NCBI RefSeq assembly: GCF_000319305.2 | Contig: NZ_AMWJ02000002.1 | Location: 806,001 to 870,000 of the forward strand | Reading direction: 5' to 3' | DNA length: 64,000 bases | DNA from: Pseudomonas bharatica CSV86 | Lineage (GTDB): Bacteria; Pseudomonadota; Gammaproteobacteria; Pseudomonadales; Pseudomonadaceae | In this document: positions 44,856 to 54,075 of the stretch, piece after piece | Numbering within the stretch: the first letter of the stretch is position 1 | Layout of the letters: each line of letters opens with the position of its first letter | The notes under the pieces: model-generated | What the model was told of the DNA's origin: nothing | Database searches by the model: none | Seen by the model: the letters and a program-made list of their open reading frames with translations, nothing else | Translations under genes and position numbers: made by a program

Positions 44856-45101
44856 TCAACCCTGGCTGCAACCGTCGCCCATCACCCGGTATTCGATAGT
44901 GTGGCGCTTGCCTTGATGATCTTCATAGACCATGGTGGCCGGAACCACCTCGCAGACATTGGCGACTTTCGACAGGCTGATGACCTTGGCGATATCCAGC
45001 TTGGTGCCGTAGGTGTACTGCTCGACCTGGGGCTGTGCTGCCTGGTCGGCAAGGGCGAACGAAGAGACGGCGAGCAGGGCTGCTGCAATTAATGCTTTCA
45101 T
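44856..45101 (-). CDS. DUF2790-family small exported protein
   Basis: An 81-residue protein with a signal peptide ending SFALA. The mature chain contains the DUF2790 pattern YGTKLDIAKVISL and two cysteines (VCEVV, DGCSQG). It is common in Pseudomonas, often near copper or stress genes; its function is unknown. Bases 45102-45364 upstream hold its promoter and nothing else I recognise. Confidence 0.88.
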   Translation of the reverse strand: MKALIAAALLAVSSFALADQAAQPQVEQYTYGTKLDIAKVISLSKVANVCEVVPATMVYEDHQGKRHTIEYRVMGDGCSQG

Positions 45102-45364
45102 GATTGTGGGCCTTTAAAGCAATCGAACCAACAGATTGACTTCATATGCCTGAGTGGCCGGAGAAGTTGTCATTTCAACTAAGCAAACATGACACGAAGT
45201 ACCGATCCCGTTGGAACTTCCGAGTGGGGATGCACTTAGTCTACTGATCTGCTAAGTTCCTTGAATCACCAAGACTGACATTCACTGTTACAGTATTCGC
45301 AATAATTGCGCCCAACCCTTGCCCGAGGGGATACGCTGCAAATCCCGCCCCGGAGCATTCGCCT

Positions 45365-45832
45365 GTGCCAGAACGTCATCCAGCCCGCTGCAGCCGTCTT
45401 ACCGCCACCGAGCGACCGCTACTGAACAAGTTCTACAAGACCCAGGGGTCGGCCATGCGCGCCAGCGAAGGTGGCGAAGCCTGGGTCGTGCGGGCGGGAG
45501 AGATCGTTGCCGCGCTGAATCTCACACCGGTGCCGGGCGGACAATGGCTGACCGGCCTGCTGGTGGCTTTTTCCTGGCGGGGGACAGGGATGGCGAGCCG
45601 CTTGATCGAAACGGCCTGCGCCGAACAGTGCACCTGGCTGTTCTGCCATCCGGACCTGCAAGGCTTCTATGAACGCCTGGGCTTCGAGGTGACCGAAGCG
45701 CTGCCACAGGCGCTGGCCGATCGCCTGGCCCGCTACCGGCGCAGCAAGTCGCTGCTGGCGATGTACCGCAGTCAGTCGTCGCTGGCCGGGTCGAGCCCCG
45801 GAACAGCACCTCGGTGTAGCCGAAACGGCTGA
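45365..45832 (+). CDS. GNAT-family acetyltransferase
   Basis: About 151-155 residues with the GNAT acetyl-CoA core GLLVAFSWRGTGMASRLIE and a C-terminal FYERLGFEVTE. The substrate is unknown. It starts at GTG 45365. It overlaps the convergent deformylase gene; the single-base loss at about 45800 also changes its last residues and, if corrected, the stop moves to 45817-45819. Confidence 0.8.
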   Translation: MPERHPARCSRLTATERPLLNKFYKTQGSAMRASEGGEAWVVRAGEIVAALNLTPVPGGQWLTGLLVAFSWRGTGMASRLIETACAEQCTWLFCHPDLQGFYERLGFEVTEALPQALADRLARYRRSKSLLAMYRSQSSLAGSSPGTAPRCSRNG

Positions 45833-46310
45833 AATCATGGATGCGCGAAGGGTACAGGCGGCCGATCAGGTGGTCGCACTCATGCTGTACCACCCGCGCG
45901 TGAAAACCCTCGGCGGTTCGCCGGATCGGTTGGCCGTGGGGATCGACGCCTTCATAGAAGATGCTCTTGTAGCGGCTCACCACGCCACGCAGCCCGGGTA
46001 CCGACAGGCACCCTTCCCAGCCTTCCTCCAGCTCGGTGCCCATGGGCGTGATCAGCGGGTTGAGCAGGATGGTCTGCGGCACCGGCTCGGCATCCGGATA
46101 GCGCTCGCTGCGCTCGAAGCCAAAGATCACCAGTTGCAGGTCGACGCCGATCTGCGGCGCCGCCAGGCCCACGCCACCGACATGGCGCATGGTCTCGAAC
46201 ATGTCGTCGATCAGTTGCTGCAGCTCGGCACTGCCGAACAGGTGCTCGGGGACCGGTGGGGCGATGCGCAGCAGGCGCTCGTCGCCCATCTTGAGGATTT
46301 CACGAATCAT
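45772..46310 (-). CDS. def: Peptide deformylase, frameshift in the last codons
   Basis: Metalloenzyme that removes the formyl group from nascent polypeptides. All three signatures are present: GVGLAAPQ (46-53), EGCLS (99-103) and HECDH (143-147) for the Fe/Zn site. Start ATG 46310. As read, the frame shifts after residue 169 and runs on to 45522, but adding one C at about 45800 gives LFPGLDPASDD and a 179-residue protein, the normal length. Fluorescent pseudomonads carry more than one def, so the cell may tolerate a defect. It overlaps the yihY gene end upstream. Confidence 0.88.
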
Positions 46311-47273
46311 GGGTGGTTCGGCTCGCAGGTTCTGTTTCGGCGGCCGGGGCGTGATCGCGGCCGAGTCCGGAAACCTGGTTTGTAGCACGTTCCGGGGCGC
46401 CGTCGCCGGGTTGTTTTTCCCCCGGGTCCTTGCCCTCCTGCGACATATGCTCGATCACCGCGTTCATCTCCGCGCCCAACAGCAGCACCGCCGCAGAAAT
46501 GTAGAAGTACAACAGCAGGACGATGATCGCCCCGATGCTGCCGTACATGGCGTTGTAGTCAGCGAACGTCTTGACGTAGTAGCCGAAGCCCAGGGAGGCG
46601 ATGATCCACACCACCACCGCCAGCACCGACCCCGGGTGATGAAGCGGAATTCCTGCTTTACATCGGGCATCACGTAGTAGATCAGCGCCACCGCCACCAT
46701 CATCAGCACGACGATGGCCGGCCAGCGGGCCACGGTCCAGATGGTCACGATGATGTCTTCCATGCCCACCTGCGACGCCACCCAGCTCATCACCTGCGGG
46801 CCCAGGACCATCAGCGCGGCGGCGGCCAGGAGCATGCCGGCGATGCCCACGGTATAGAAGATCGACAGCGGGATGCGCTTCCACACCGGACGCCCTTCGA
46901 TCACATCGTAGGCGGCATTCATCGCGCTCATCATCAGGCGCACGCCGGCGGAAGCGGTCCACAGGGCGATGACGATACCCACCGAGAGCAGGCCGCCCTT
47001 GGATTGCTGGAGCTGGTCGATCACCGGGTTGACCTGCTCCAGCGCCTGCGGTGGCAGGACCAGCTCCGATTGCAGACGCAGCCAGGAAAAGAAGTCCGGC
47101 AGGTGCAGGAAACCGATCAGGGCAATGAGGAACAGCAGGAAGGGGAACAGCGAAAACAGCATCTGGTAGGCCAGTGCCGATGCGTAGGTGGACATCTCGT
47201 CGTCGAGGAACTCCTTGACGGTTCGCACCAGTACGCGGTGGACCGGCAGACCGCGTAAATGGGTAAGTCTCAT
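46300..47273 (-). pseudogene. YihY/BrkB-family membrane protein, frameshifted
   Basis: An inner-membrane protein with about six hydrophobic segments of the YihY/BrkB family (once misnamed ribonuclease BN). The N-terminal part includes DEMSTYASALAYQMLFSLFP. The frame breaks at about 46628-46635, in the C run before GGGTCGGTG; beyond it the correct continuation reads SVLAVVVWIIASLGFGYYV and ends at 46300, with a polar tail typical of the family. Restoring one C gives about 324 residues. The stop overlaps the def start. Confidence 0.82.
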
Positions 47274-47358
47274 TGGCGTCTCCTTGCGCTGCCCCAGGCT
47301 CAGTTACAAAACAGTCTAATAGACCCTGTTCACAAGGTCGCGATTCCGTCTGCCGGGT

Positions 47359-47392
47359 AAAAAAAACGGCCATCCAGGGATGGCCGTCTCTT
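47359..47392 (-). terminator. Rho-independent terminator of csbD
   Basis: On the minus strand ACGGCCATC pairs with GATGGCCGT, followed by eight T residues. It lies 18 bases after the csbD stop. Confidence 0.85.
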
Positions 47393-47409
47393 TATGGCCC
47401 GCAGGCCGG

Positions 47410-47589
47410 TCAAGGCTTTTTCACGGCATCCTTGACCTTGCCCACGGTTTGCTGGGCTTCGCCCTTGAGCTCCTGGGCCTTGCCTTCGGCGCGCAGGCGA
47501 TCGTTATCGGTCGCCTTGCCCACGCCTTGCTTGATATTGCCGACCGCTTCGTTGGCCATGCCTTTGACTTTGTCTTTGGTGCCACTCAT
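47410..47589 (-). CDS. CsbD-family stress protein
   Basis: A 59-residue lysine-rich helical protein starting MSGTKDKVKGMANEAVGNIK, the CsbD family of general-stress proteins with unknown mechanism. ATG 47589 has AGGAG nearby; the longer frame is rejected. Expected to be induced by osmotic or envelope stress, though no promoter is recognised here. Confidence 0.9.
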   Translation of the reverse strand: MSGTKDKVKGMANEAVGNIKQGVGKATDNDRLRAEGKAQELKGEAQQTVGKVKDAVKKP

Positions 47590-47695
47590 GGGATTTCTCC
47601 TTGAAGGTATGTCGGAATCGACAATGAGTGGAGTAGCAGGCGAAGCGGGGAGTTTCATTTATTTTCAGCAGGGTAGATCAAGAGCATTGCGCCCA

Positions 47696-47769
47696 CTGTG
47701 GGAGCGGGTTCACCCGCGATTACAATGGTGAACTCACTACCGCAATCGCGGGTAAACCCGCTCCCACAG
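47696..47769. repeat. REP doublet of a second family
   Basis: CTGTGGGAGCGGGTTCACCC with its complement, differing from the other REPINs (GCGGGTTYACCCGCGA core instead of GCTGGCTTGCCAGC). It lies between csbD and the 125-residue hypothetical gene. Confidence 0.88.
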
Positions 47770-47870
47770 GGTCCGCGGTGTACCCAGCCATTGCGAACAG
47801 CAGCTTTATGTTTGTGCACATTCCCCGCAAAATACCCGACCTTTCCAAGCGTCACTCGCAGGACACCCGC

Positions 47871-48248
47871 ATGAAACTCGACAAGACCACCGCCATCGCC
47901 CGCCGCAACGAGGCGCTGGGGACTCCTGTACTGAACAGCGACAACACTCTGTTCGCCGTCCTGGACAGCAAGCGCAGCCTGTGGTGGTTCGATATCCCGG
48001 TGGCCTGGCTGCGCAAGAACAGCGACTTCGTCAACCTGCTGCTGCACAGCCCCGAGACCGACAAGCTGCAGCACCTGAAGATTCCGGTGCGCGACCTGCG
48101 CACCCATCAGGAAAAGATGGAAGTACGCAATCCGGGCAAACGTCGCTCCACCATCAGCCTGGCCTTGTCGGCCGACCGTGACTCGCTGCTGCGCGACCTG
48201 CGGCCCGGTGGCGAGAACCTGGACTTCTCCGGCTATCGCCAGCGCTGA
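47871..48248 (+). CDS. Conserved hypothetical protein
   Basis: A 125-residue basic protein, MKLDKTTAIARRNEALGTPV at the start, no signal peptide or membrane helix. The residues LWWFDIPVAWLRKNSDFVNL suggest a folded domain. I do not recognise a function. ATG 47871 has AGGA upstream. It converges on cvfB. Confidence 0.75.
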   Translation: MKLDKTTAIARRNEALGTPVLNSDNTLFAVLDSKRSLWWFDIPVAWLRKNSDFVNLLLHSPETDKLQHLKIPVRDLRTHQEKMEVRNPGKRRSTISLALSADRDSLLRDLRPGGENLDFSGYRQR

Positions 48249-48263
48249 ACCGGAGCTGCCGGA

Positions 48264-49100
48264 TCAGGGCAGCTCGATGCGGTTGTCATGGATGACGATC
48301 TGGCCGCTCTTGTACAAGGCGCCGATGGCCTTCTTGAAGTTGCCCTTGCTGACCCCGAACAGGTCGCTGATCACCTGCGGGTCGCTCTTGTCGCTCACCG
48401 GCAGCACGCCATCGGCGGCCTTCAGCCGAGCGAGGATCTGCTCGTGCAGGCTGCTGGCCGCGCCCTCGCCCACCGGCTGCAGGCTCAGGGCGATCTTGCC
48501 GTCGTCACGGATTTCCTTGATGTAGCCCTTTTCCTGCTTGCCCGAACGAAGGAACTTGAACACCTCGTTCTTGTGGATCAGGCCCCAGTGCTGGTTGTTG
48601 ATGATGGCCTTGAAGCCCATCGGGCTCTGTTCCACCACCAGCAGGTCCACTTGCTGGCCGACCCGGTAGTTGGCCGGGGTCTTGTCCAGGTAGCGATCGA
48701 GCTTGGCGGTCGCGGTGATGCGCCGGGTGCGGCGGTCGAGGTAGACGTGCACCACGCAGTACTCGCCGGCGCGCATCTGGCGCTTTTCCTCGGAGTACGG
48801 CATCAGCAGGTCCTTGGGCAGGCCCCAGTCGAGGAAGATACCGATGCTGTTGATCTCCACCACCTTGAGGCTGGCAAACTGGCCGACCTGGACCTTGACC
48901 TTGTCGGTGGTGGCGATCAGCTTGTCCTCGCTGTCCAGGTAAACGAAGACGTTCAGCCAGTCGTCCACCTCGCTCGGCGTGTCCTTGGGGATGTAGCGCT
49001 TGGGCAGAAGGATCTCGCCCTCCGGACCGCCATCCAGGTACAGACCGAAGTCCGTGTGCTTGACCACCTGCAAAGTGTTGTAACGCCCAACTGAAGCCAT
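48264..49100 (-). CDS. cvfB: S1-domain RNA-binding protein CvfB-like
   Basis: A 278-residue cytoplasmic protein with tandem S1 (OB-fold) RNA-binding domains and a C-terminal winged-helix. S1-like repeats start with VVKHTDFGLYLDGGPEGEIL and VVEINSIGIFLDWGLPKDLL. Staphylococcal CvfB affects virulence-factor expression; the Pseudomonas homologue's role is unknown. ATG 49100. It diverges from the lipoprotein gene. Confidence 0.85.
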   Translation of the reverse strand: MASVGRYNTLQVVKHTDFGLYLDGGPEGEILLPKRYIPKDTPSEVDDWLNVFVYLDSEDKLIATTDKVKVQVGQFASLKVVEINSIGIFLDWGLPKDLLMPYSEEKRQMRAGEYCVVHVYLDRRTRRITATAKLDRYLDKTPANYRVGQQVDLLVVEQSPMGFKAIINNQHWGLIHKNEVFKFLRSGKQEKGYIKEIRDDGKIALSLQPVGEGAASSLHEQILARLKAADGVLPVSDKSDPQVISDLFGVSKGNFKKAIGALYKSGQIVIHDNRIELP

Positions 49101-49265
49101 GTCGAAATCCTCGCTGCGAGGCGCGCATTCTACACGCGATCGCGGTCGATCACCCTGCGCTTCGGCACTTTCACCGCTGGAAACAGCCACGAGGGCATCG
49201 CCTTGAACCCCTCCGGTCAAAGCTGCTCTATAAACACTGAGTACGCCAACGCAAGGACGCCGACC

Positions 49266-50132
49266 ATGTCCGCTCGTCTATCACGCTGCCTGCGCCCGTT
49301 CCTGCTGGTTTTCACCAGCCTCCTGCTGCTGTCCTGCACACGCCTGGACCTGGCCTACCGCAACCTGGACGTGCTGGTGCCCTGGTCACTCGGCGATTAC
49401 CTGGACATGAACCGCCAGCAGAAGAACTGGCTGAACGAGCGGCTCAAGGAAGAACTGTCCTGGCACTGCAAGACCCAGTTGCCCGGCTACCTGGCCTGGC
49501 TCGACAACATCCGCCAGATGGTCACCAGCAACCAGGTCACCGACCAGCAGTTGCAGCAACGCACCGTCGAAGCCCGTGCGGCAATCGCCCGCGTCGCCGA
49601 GCAGATCACCCCGTCGGCGGCGCAATTGCTGCGTGGCATGGATGACCAGCAGGTGCGCGAGATGCGCGAGAACTTCGCCAAGGACATCGAGGAGCGCCAG
49701 GCCAAATACGTGAAGACACCGCTGTCGCAGCAGATCGCCGAGCGCGGCGAACGCATGGAGAAACGCCTGTCGCCCTGGTTCGGCGGGCTCAGTCCGCAGC
49801 AAAAGGCACGCGTGGCCTCATGGTCGGCGCAACTGGGCGAGCAGAACCGCGCCTGGATCGCCAACCGTGCCCACTGGCAGGCCCAGTTCAGCAACCTGAT
49901 GGACCAGCGCCACAGCGACAACTTCGAACCGCGCCTGGGCGAACTGCTCAAGGACCGCGAGCGCTTCTGGACTCCGGAATACCGCGTCGCCTTCGCCAAT
50001 ACCGAGGAGCAACTGCGCAGCCTGCTGGTGGACCTGATGGCCCAGAGCAGCGAGCAGCAGCGCCAGCAGCTGGATCAGCGGCTGGGCAAGGTGCGCAAGG
50101 ATTTCAGTGAGCTGAAGTGCCTTAAAAGCTAA
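49266..50132 (+). CDS. DUF6279-type lipoprotein
   Basis: A 288-residue lipoprotein: a signal sequence ending in the lipobox LLLLSC, with Cys24 the likely lipidated residue, so it is membrane anchored. The mature part is highly helical and charged (LDMNRQQKNWLNERLKEELS). The function is unknown. ATG 49266 is chosen; its last codons overlap the aceK end. Confidence 0.82.
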   Translation: MSARLSRCLRPFLLVFTSLLLLSCTRLDLAYRNLDVLVPWSLGDYLDMNRQQKNWLNERLKEELSWHCKTQLPGYLAWLDNIRQMVTSNQVTDQQLQQRTVEARAAIARVAEQITPSAAQLLRGMDDQQVREMRENFAKDIEERQAKYVKTPLSQQIAERGERMEKRLSPWFGGLSPQQKARVASWSAQLGEQNRAWIANRAHWQAQFSNLMDQRHSDNFEPRLGELLKDRERFWTPEYRVAFANTEEQLRSLLVDLMAQSSEQQRQQLDQRLGKVRKDFSELKCLKS

Positions 50133-51850
50133 AGGGTCCGATCCTTGCGCCGGTACGGGAACACATCGATCACCTTGCCGGCGCGGATCTTGTCCTGCAG
50201 CCCTTTCCAGTAATCGGCATCGTACAGCTCGCCATGCAACTGGCTGAACAGCCGGCGCTGGCCGATATCGGCGAACAGGAACGGCGGGAATTCTTCCGGG
50301 AACACATCATGCGGGCCAATGGAATACCACGGCTCGCTAGACATTTCGTCCTCGGGGAAACGTGGCGGCGGAATATGGCGGAAGTTGGCCTCGGTGAGGA
50401 AGGTGATCTCGTCGTAGTCGTAGAACACCACCCGGCCGTGACGGGTGACACCGAAGTTCTTCAGCAACATGTCGCCCGGAAAGATATTCGCCGCCGCCAA
50501 TTGCTTGATCGCCAGGCCGTAGTCGTCCAGCGCCTCGCGGACCTGGGCGTCGTTGGCGTTTTCCAGATACAGGTTGAGCGGGGTCATGCGCCGCTCGGTC
50601 CAGCAATGGCGCACCAGCACGGTATCGCCTTCCAGTGCAACGGTGGACGGCGCCACTTCCAGCAATTCCGCCAGGCACTCTGGCTCGAACTTGCTCAGGG
50701 GGAAGCGGAAATCGGAGAACTCCTGGGTATCGGCCATGCGCCCGACCCGGTCGACGCTTTTAACCAGGCGGTATTTCTCGATCACCGTGGCGCGGTCGAC
50801 GTTCTTCGATGGCGAGAAGCGGTCCTTGATGATTTTGAACACGGTATTGAAGCCCGGCAGGGTGAACACGCTCATGACCATGCCGCGCACGCCCGGGGCC
50901 ATGATGAAGCGATCGTCGGTGCTTGCCAGGTGATTGATCAGCGCCCGGTAGAACTCCGACTTGCCGTGCTTGTAGAAACCGATCGAGGTGTACAGCTCGG
51001 CAATGTGCTTGCCCGGCAGGATGCGCTTGAGAAAACCGACGAACTCCGCCGGCACCGGCACATCCACCATGAAGTAGGAACGGGTGAAGGAGAAGATGAT
51101 CGACACATCGGCTTCGTCGGTGATCAGCGCATCGATCTCGATACCCTGGCCCTCGCGGTGCAGCAGCGGGATCACCAGCGGCCATTGCTCGTCGCGGGTA
51201 AAGATACGCCCGACCAGGTAGGCGCCCTTGTTACGGTACAGCACCGGGGAAAACAGCTCGACCTGGAGTTCCGGGTCCTTGCATACCCAGTCCGGCAGGT
51301 GCTCGCGCAGTTGCGTCTCCAGCCGCGCCAGGTCGCCGGGCAGGTCGGCGTAGGGCACGTCGAACCGATAGTCTTCGAAAATCATCGCCAGCAGGCCGGA
51401 CAACTGTCCGTCGGGCCGGTAGATGCGGGTCTGCGCCGCGCGCTCGTGAGCCCTTAGCGAAGGCCGGGTGGTGTGGATGAACATGCAGCCGTCGCTGATC
51501 AGGTCATGGCTGAACAGGCTGCAGAAGATCGAGTTGTACCAGGTTTCCGCCAGTTCATCGTCCAGGCGCGGGTCGATCAGCCTGATGTAGGCGCTTTTCA
51601 CCAGCGGCCACAGCGAGACGTCCAGCAGCACCTCGTCCTCGAATGCCTCGCGCAGGCCCGCACTGATTTCGGCCACCTTCTCCTCGTAGAGGTTGATCCG
51701 CGCCGCCGCCGCGCTCTGGATCTGCTGCCAGAGGGCCTGTTCGAAACGCTCGCGGGCGCCGTCGGTGATCTGGCGGAAATGCTCGCGGTAATTGTCGAAA
51801 CCTTCGAGGATCATCCGGGCGATATCGGCGGCCGGCCATTGCTGGGGCAT
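50129..51850 (-). CDS. aceK: Isocitrate dehydrogenase kinase/phosphatase
   Basis: A 573-residue bifunctional enzyme that phosphorylates isocitrate dehydrogenase to divert carbon to the glyoxylate shunt and dephosphorylates it again. Family features are RGMVMSVFTLPGFNTVFKII (the ATP-loop region), NIFPGDMLLKNFGVTRHGRV with the catalytic Asp/Asn pattern and VVFYDYDEI (metal-binding DYDE). The start is ATG 51850. No aceA or aceB lies adjacent, as is usual in pseudomonads. Confidence 0.94.
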   Translation of the reverse strand: MPQQWPAADIARMILEGFDNYREHFRQITDGARERFEQALWQQIQSAAAARINLYEEKVAEISAGLREAFEDEVLLDVSLWPLVKSAYIRLIDPRLDDELAETWYNSIFCSLFSHDLISDGCMFIHTTRPSLRAHERAAQTRIYRPDGQLSGLLAMIFEDYRFDVPYADLPGDLARLETQLREHLPDWVCKDPELQVELFSPVLYRNKGAYLVGRIFTRDEQWPLVIPLLHREGQGIEIDALITDEADVSIIFSFTRSYFMVDVPVPAEFVGFLKRILPGKHIAELYTSIGFYKHGKSEFYRALINHLASTDDRFIMAPGVRGMVMSVFTLPGFNTVFKIIKDRFSPSKNVDRATVIEKYRLVKSVDRVGRMADTQEFSDFRFPLSKFEPECLAELLEVAPSTVALEGDTVLVRHCWTERRMTPLNLYLENANDAQVREALDDYGLAIKQLAAANIFPGDMLLKNFGVTRHGRVVFYDYDEITFLTEANFRHIPPPRFPEDEMSSEPWYSIGPHDVFPEEFPPFLFADIGQRRLFSQLHGELYDADYWKGLQDKIRAGKVIDVFPYRRKDRTL

Positions 51851-51949
51851 ATCAGGACCTCTGGCAGAAGGACGAAAACCTGAGAGTAACCGGGGCGCTT
51901 CGTGCTGCACAGGGGTACACTCCGTTCCCCGTTCGCCCCGGAGAATCCC

Positions 51950-52858
51950 GTGAGCCCCATTGCCCTGTCCCGCCTGCTGATCCTCGCCGCCGTCTGGGGT
52001 GCCAGCTTCCTGTTCATGCGCATCATCGCGCCGGTGCTGGGAACGGTGCCGACGGCGTTCTTCCGGGTGACCATCGCCTGCGCCGGCCTGCTGGTGATGC
52101 TCGCCCTAATGCGGGTGCGCTGGGACTTCCAGGGCAAGTTCAAGGTCGCCCTGGTGCTGGGCATGATCAACTCGGGGATTCCGGCGACCTTCTATTCGGT
52201 GGCCGCGCAGGTGCTGCCCGCCGGTTACTCGGCAATCTTCAACGCCACCACGCCACTGATGGGCGTGTTGATCGGCGCGCTGTTCTTCCATGAAGCGATG
52301 ACCCTGCCCAAGCTGTCGGGGATCTTCCTCGGCCTGCTCGGCGTGGGGATTCTCAGTGGCGCGGGCCCGGTGGCCTTCGACCTGAAACTGCTACAGGGTG
52401 CCCTCGCCTGCCTCGGCGCAACCACCTGCTACGGCTTTTCCGGCTTTCTCGCCAGGCGCTGGCTGGACCAGCGCGGCGGCCTGGACAGCCGCCTGTCCGC
52501 GCTGGGCAGCATGATGGGCGCGAGCCTCCTGCTCACGCCCCTGTTCGCCTGGAGCGTCGCCACCCAGCCACCGGCCAGCTGGGGTGGCTGGCCGGTGTGG
52601 CTGTCGCTGCTCGGCCTGGGCCTGCTGTGCACCGCCTTCGCCTACATCCTGTACTTCCGCCTGATCAGCGAGATCGGCCCGGTGAAATCCTCCACAGTGA
52701 CCTTCCTGATTCCCGCCTTCGGCGTGCTCTGGGGTGCCTGGCTGCTGGACGAACCGCTGTCCACCGCACACCTCTACGGCGGACTGCTGATCGGCCTGGC
52801 CCTGTGGCTGGTGCTCAAGCCTGCGCGGGCCGGCGGAACACGAACAGCAGGCCGATGA
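51950..52858 (+). CDS. EamA/DMT-family transporter
   Basis: A 302-residue transporter with ten membrane segments. The EamA pattern is visible as AAVWGASFLFMRIIAPVLG at the start and FRLISEIGPVKSSTVTFLIP in the second repeat. The start is GTG 51950 (GGAG seven bases upstream); the longer frame is rejected. It overlaps the convergent EamA gene by 44 bases. Confidence 0.85.
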   Translation: MSPIALSRLLILAAVWGASFLFMRIIAPVLGTVPTAFFRVTIACAGLLVMLALMRVRWDFQGKFKVALVLGMINSGIPATFYSVAAQVLPAGYSAIFNATTPLMGVLIGALFFHEAMTLPKLSGIFLGLLGVGILSGAGPVAFDLKLLQGALACLGATTCYGFSGFLARRWLDQRGGLDSRLSALGSMMGASLLLTPLFAWSVATQPPASWGGWPVWLSLLGLGLLCTAFAYILYFRLISEIGPVKSSTVTFLIPAFGVLWGAWLLDEPLSTAHLYGGLLIGLALWLVLKPARAGGTRTAGR

Positions 52859-53684
52859 CGATCAAGGCCATGCCCAGCAGGCTCAGGGCCGCGAGGCGGT
52901 TGCCGAAGATCAGGTAATCCATCACCGCGGTCACCGCTGGCACCAGGTAGAACAGGCTGGTGACATTCACCAGGTTGCCGCGGGCGATCAGCCGGTACAG
53001 CAACAGGGTCGCCAGCACCGAGACCACCAGCCCCATCCACGCCACCGACAGCAGGAACTGCGGGTTCAGCTTCACCTCGAGTGGCTGCAACGGCGCGAAC
53101 AATACGCACATCAGCAGCCCCGCCAGGTACTGCAGCGGCAGGGTGCCGAGAGGCTCGCGGGTGATGCGCTTCTGCATGATCGAACCACCGGTCATGCTCA
53201 CCAGCGCCAGCAAGGCGAAGAGCATCCCGGACCAGGACATACCGCCCAGGCCGATGCCCTGCCAGACCACCAGGACCAGCCCCGTCAGCCCCAGGCACAG
53301 GCCGAACAGACGCCCCAATGAACGCCGGCGCTCCATCAGGACCACGGTCAGGATGGGCTGGACACCCATAACCGTGGCCATGACCCCAGGAGTGACCTTC
53401 AGGTCCAGCGCCAGCAGATAGAAGATCTGGTAGGCACCGAGCAGAATCCCGCCGGTCACCAGGGCCTGGCGGATAGCCGCAGGCTCGCGGGGCCAGCGCA
53501 GCTTGAGCAGCGGCCCCAGGAGTACCAGGGCGCCAAGGGCGAGAAGGAAGCGAATCAGCAGAAAAGCGAAGGGCGTAGCCTGGGCCAGCCCCAGTTTCGA
53601 GACAATCGCGCCACTGCTCCAGAGCAGGACGAACAGGCTCGTGGTGGCCGCCGAGGCCACGGAAGTCTTGTGCAGGAAAGACAT
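52815..53684 (-). CDS. EamA/DMT-family transporter
   Basis: A 289-residue DMT transporter with ten membrane segments, distinct from the convergent neighbour: LFVLLWSSGAIVSKLGLAQA near the N-terminus and VTSLFYLVPAVTAVMDYLIF in the second EamA repeat. The substrate is unknown. Confidence 0.87.
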   Translation of the reverse strand: MSFLHKTSVASAATTSLFVLLWSSGAIVSKLGLAQATPFAFLLIRFLLALGALVLLGPLLKLRWPREPAAIRQALVTGGILLGAYQIFYLLALDLKVTPGVMATVMGVQPILTVVLMERRRSLGRLFGLCLGLTGLVLVVWQGIGLGGMSWSGMLFALLALVSMTGGSIMQKRITREPLGTLPLQYLAGLLMCVLFAPLQPLEVKLNPQFLLSVAWMGLVVSVLATLLLYRLIARGNLVNVTSLFYLVPAVTAVMDYLIFGNRLAALSLLGMALIVIGLLFVFRRPAQA

Positions 53685-53778
53685 GGATTTGCCACCTGTA
53701 TTCGGGCAAGAAAGCCGATCGGACGGACTGCGAGGGCGCAGCCGGCCGGATTCAGAAACGTTGCGTGTGCAGCGGGCG

Positions 53779-53913
53779 TCAGCCCACTACCACCACTGCC
53801 ACGACGGTTCTGACAGGTGGGGACTGGCTGATGGCCGGCTGCTGGAACCCGCGCACGACAACCACCGCGTCGGGCGCGGTAGCGAGTACTGGGGCTACAG
53901 GGGAAGCTGGCAT
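53779..53913 (-). CDS. Possible small hydrophobic ORF
   Basis: A 44-codon frame (MPASPVAPVLATAPDAVVVV) in the region between the EamA gene and a REPIN. It is valine-rich and could be a small membrane peptide or chance; no ribosome-binding site stands out. Otherwise 53685-53981 holds nothing recognised. Confidence 0.2.
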   Translation of the reverse strand: MPASPVAPVLATAPDAVVVVRGFQQPAISQSPPVRTVVAVVVVG

Positions 53914-53981
53914 GAGCGAGTCTTCGGGTGAGATGTAGAGGCTCAGGACTATAGGCCTGGCACTTTGATAGTGCAAGCCTT

Positions 53982-54067
53982 GAGGGCCTCATCGCTGGCA
54001 AGCCAGCTCCCACAGGGTTGTGGGAGCTGGCTTGTCGGATCGCCGCACCGCAGCGATGAGGCCCTCG
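53982..54067. repeat. REP doublet with one variant half
   Basis: The left half is the usual GAGGGCCTCATCGCTGGCAA. In the right half the core carries a GTCGGATCGCCGCACCG insert before CAGCGATGAGG. The same variant recurs at 62655-62748. Confidence 0.88.
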
Positions 54068-54075
54068 AGAGCGAA

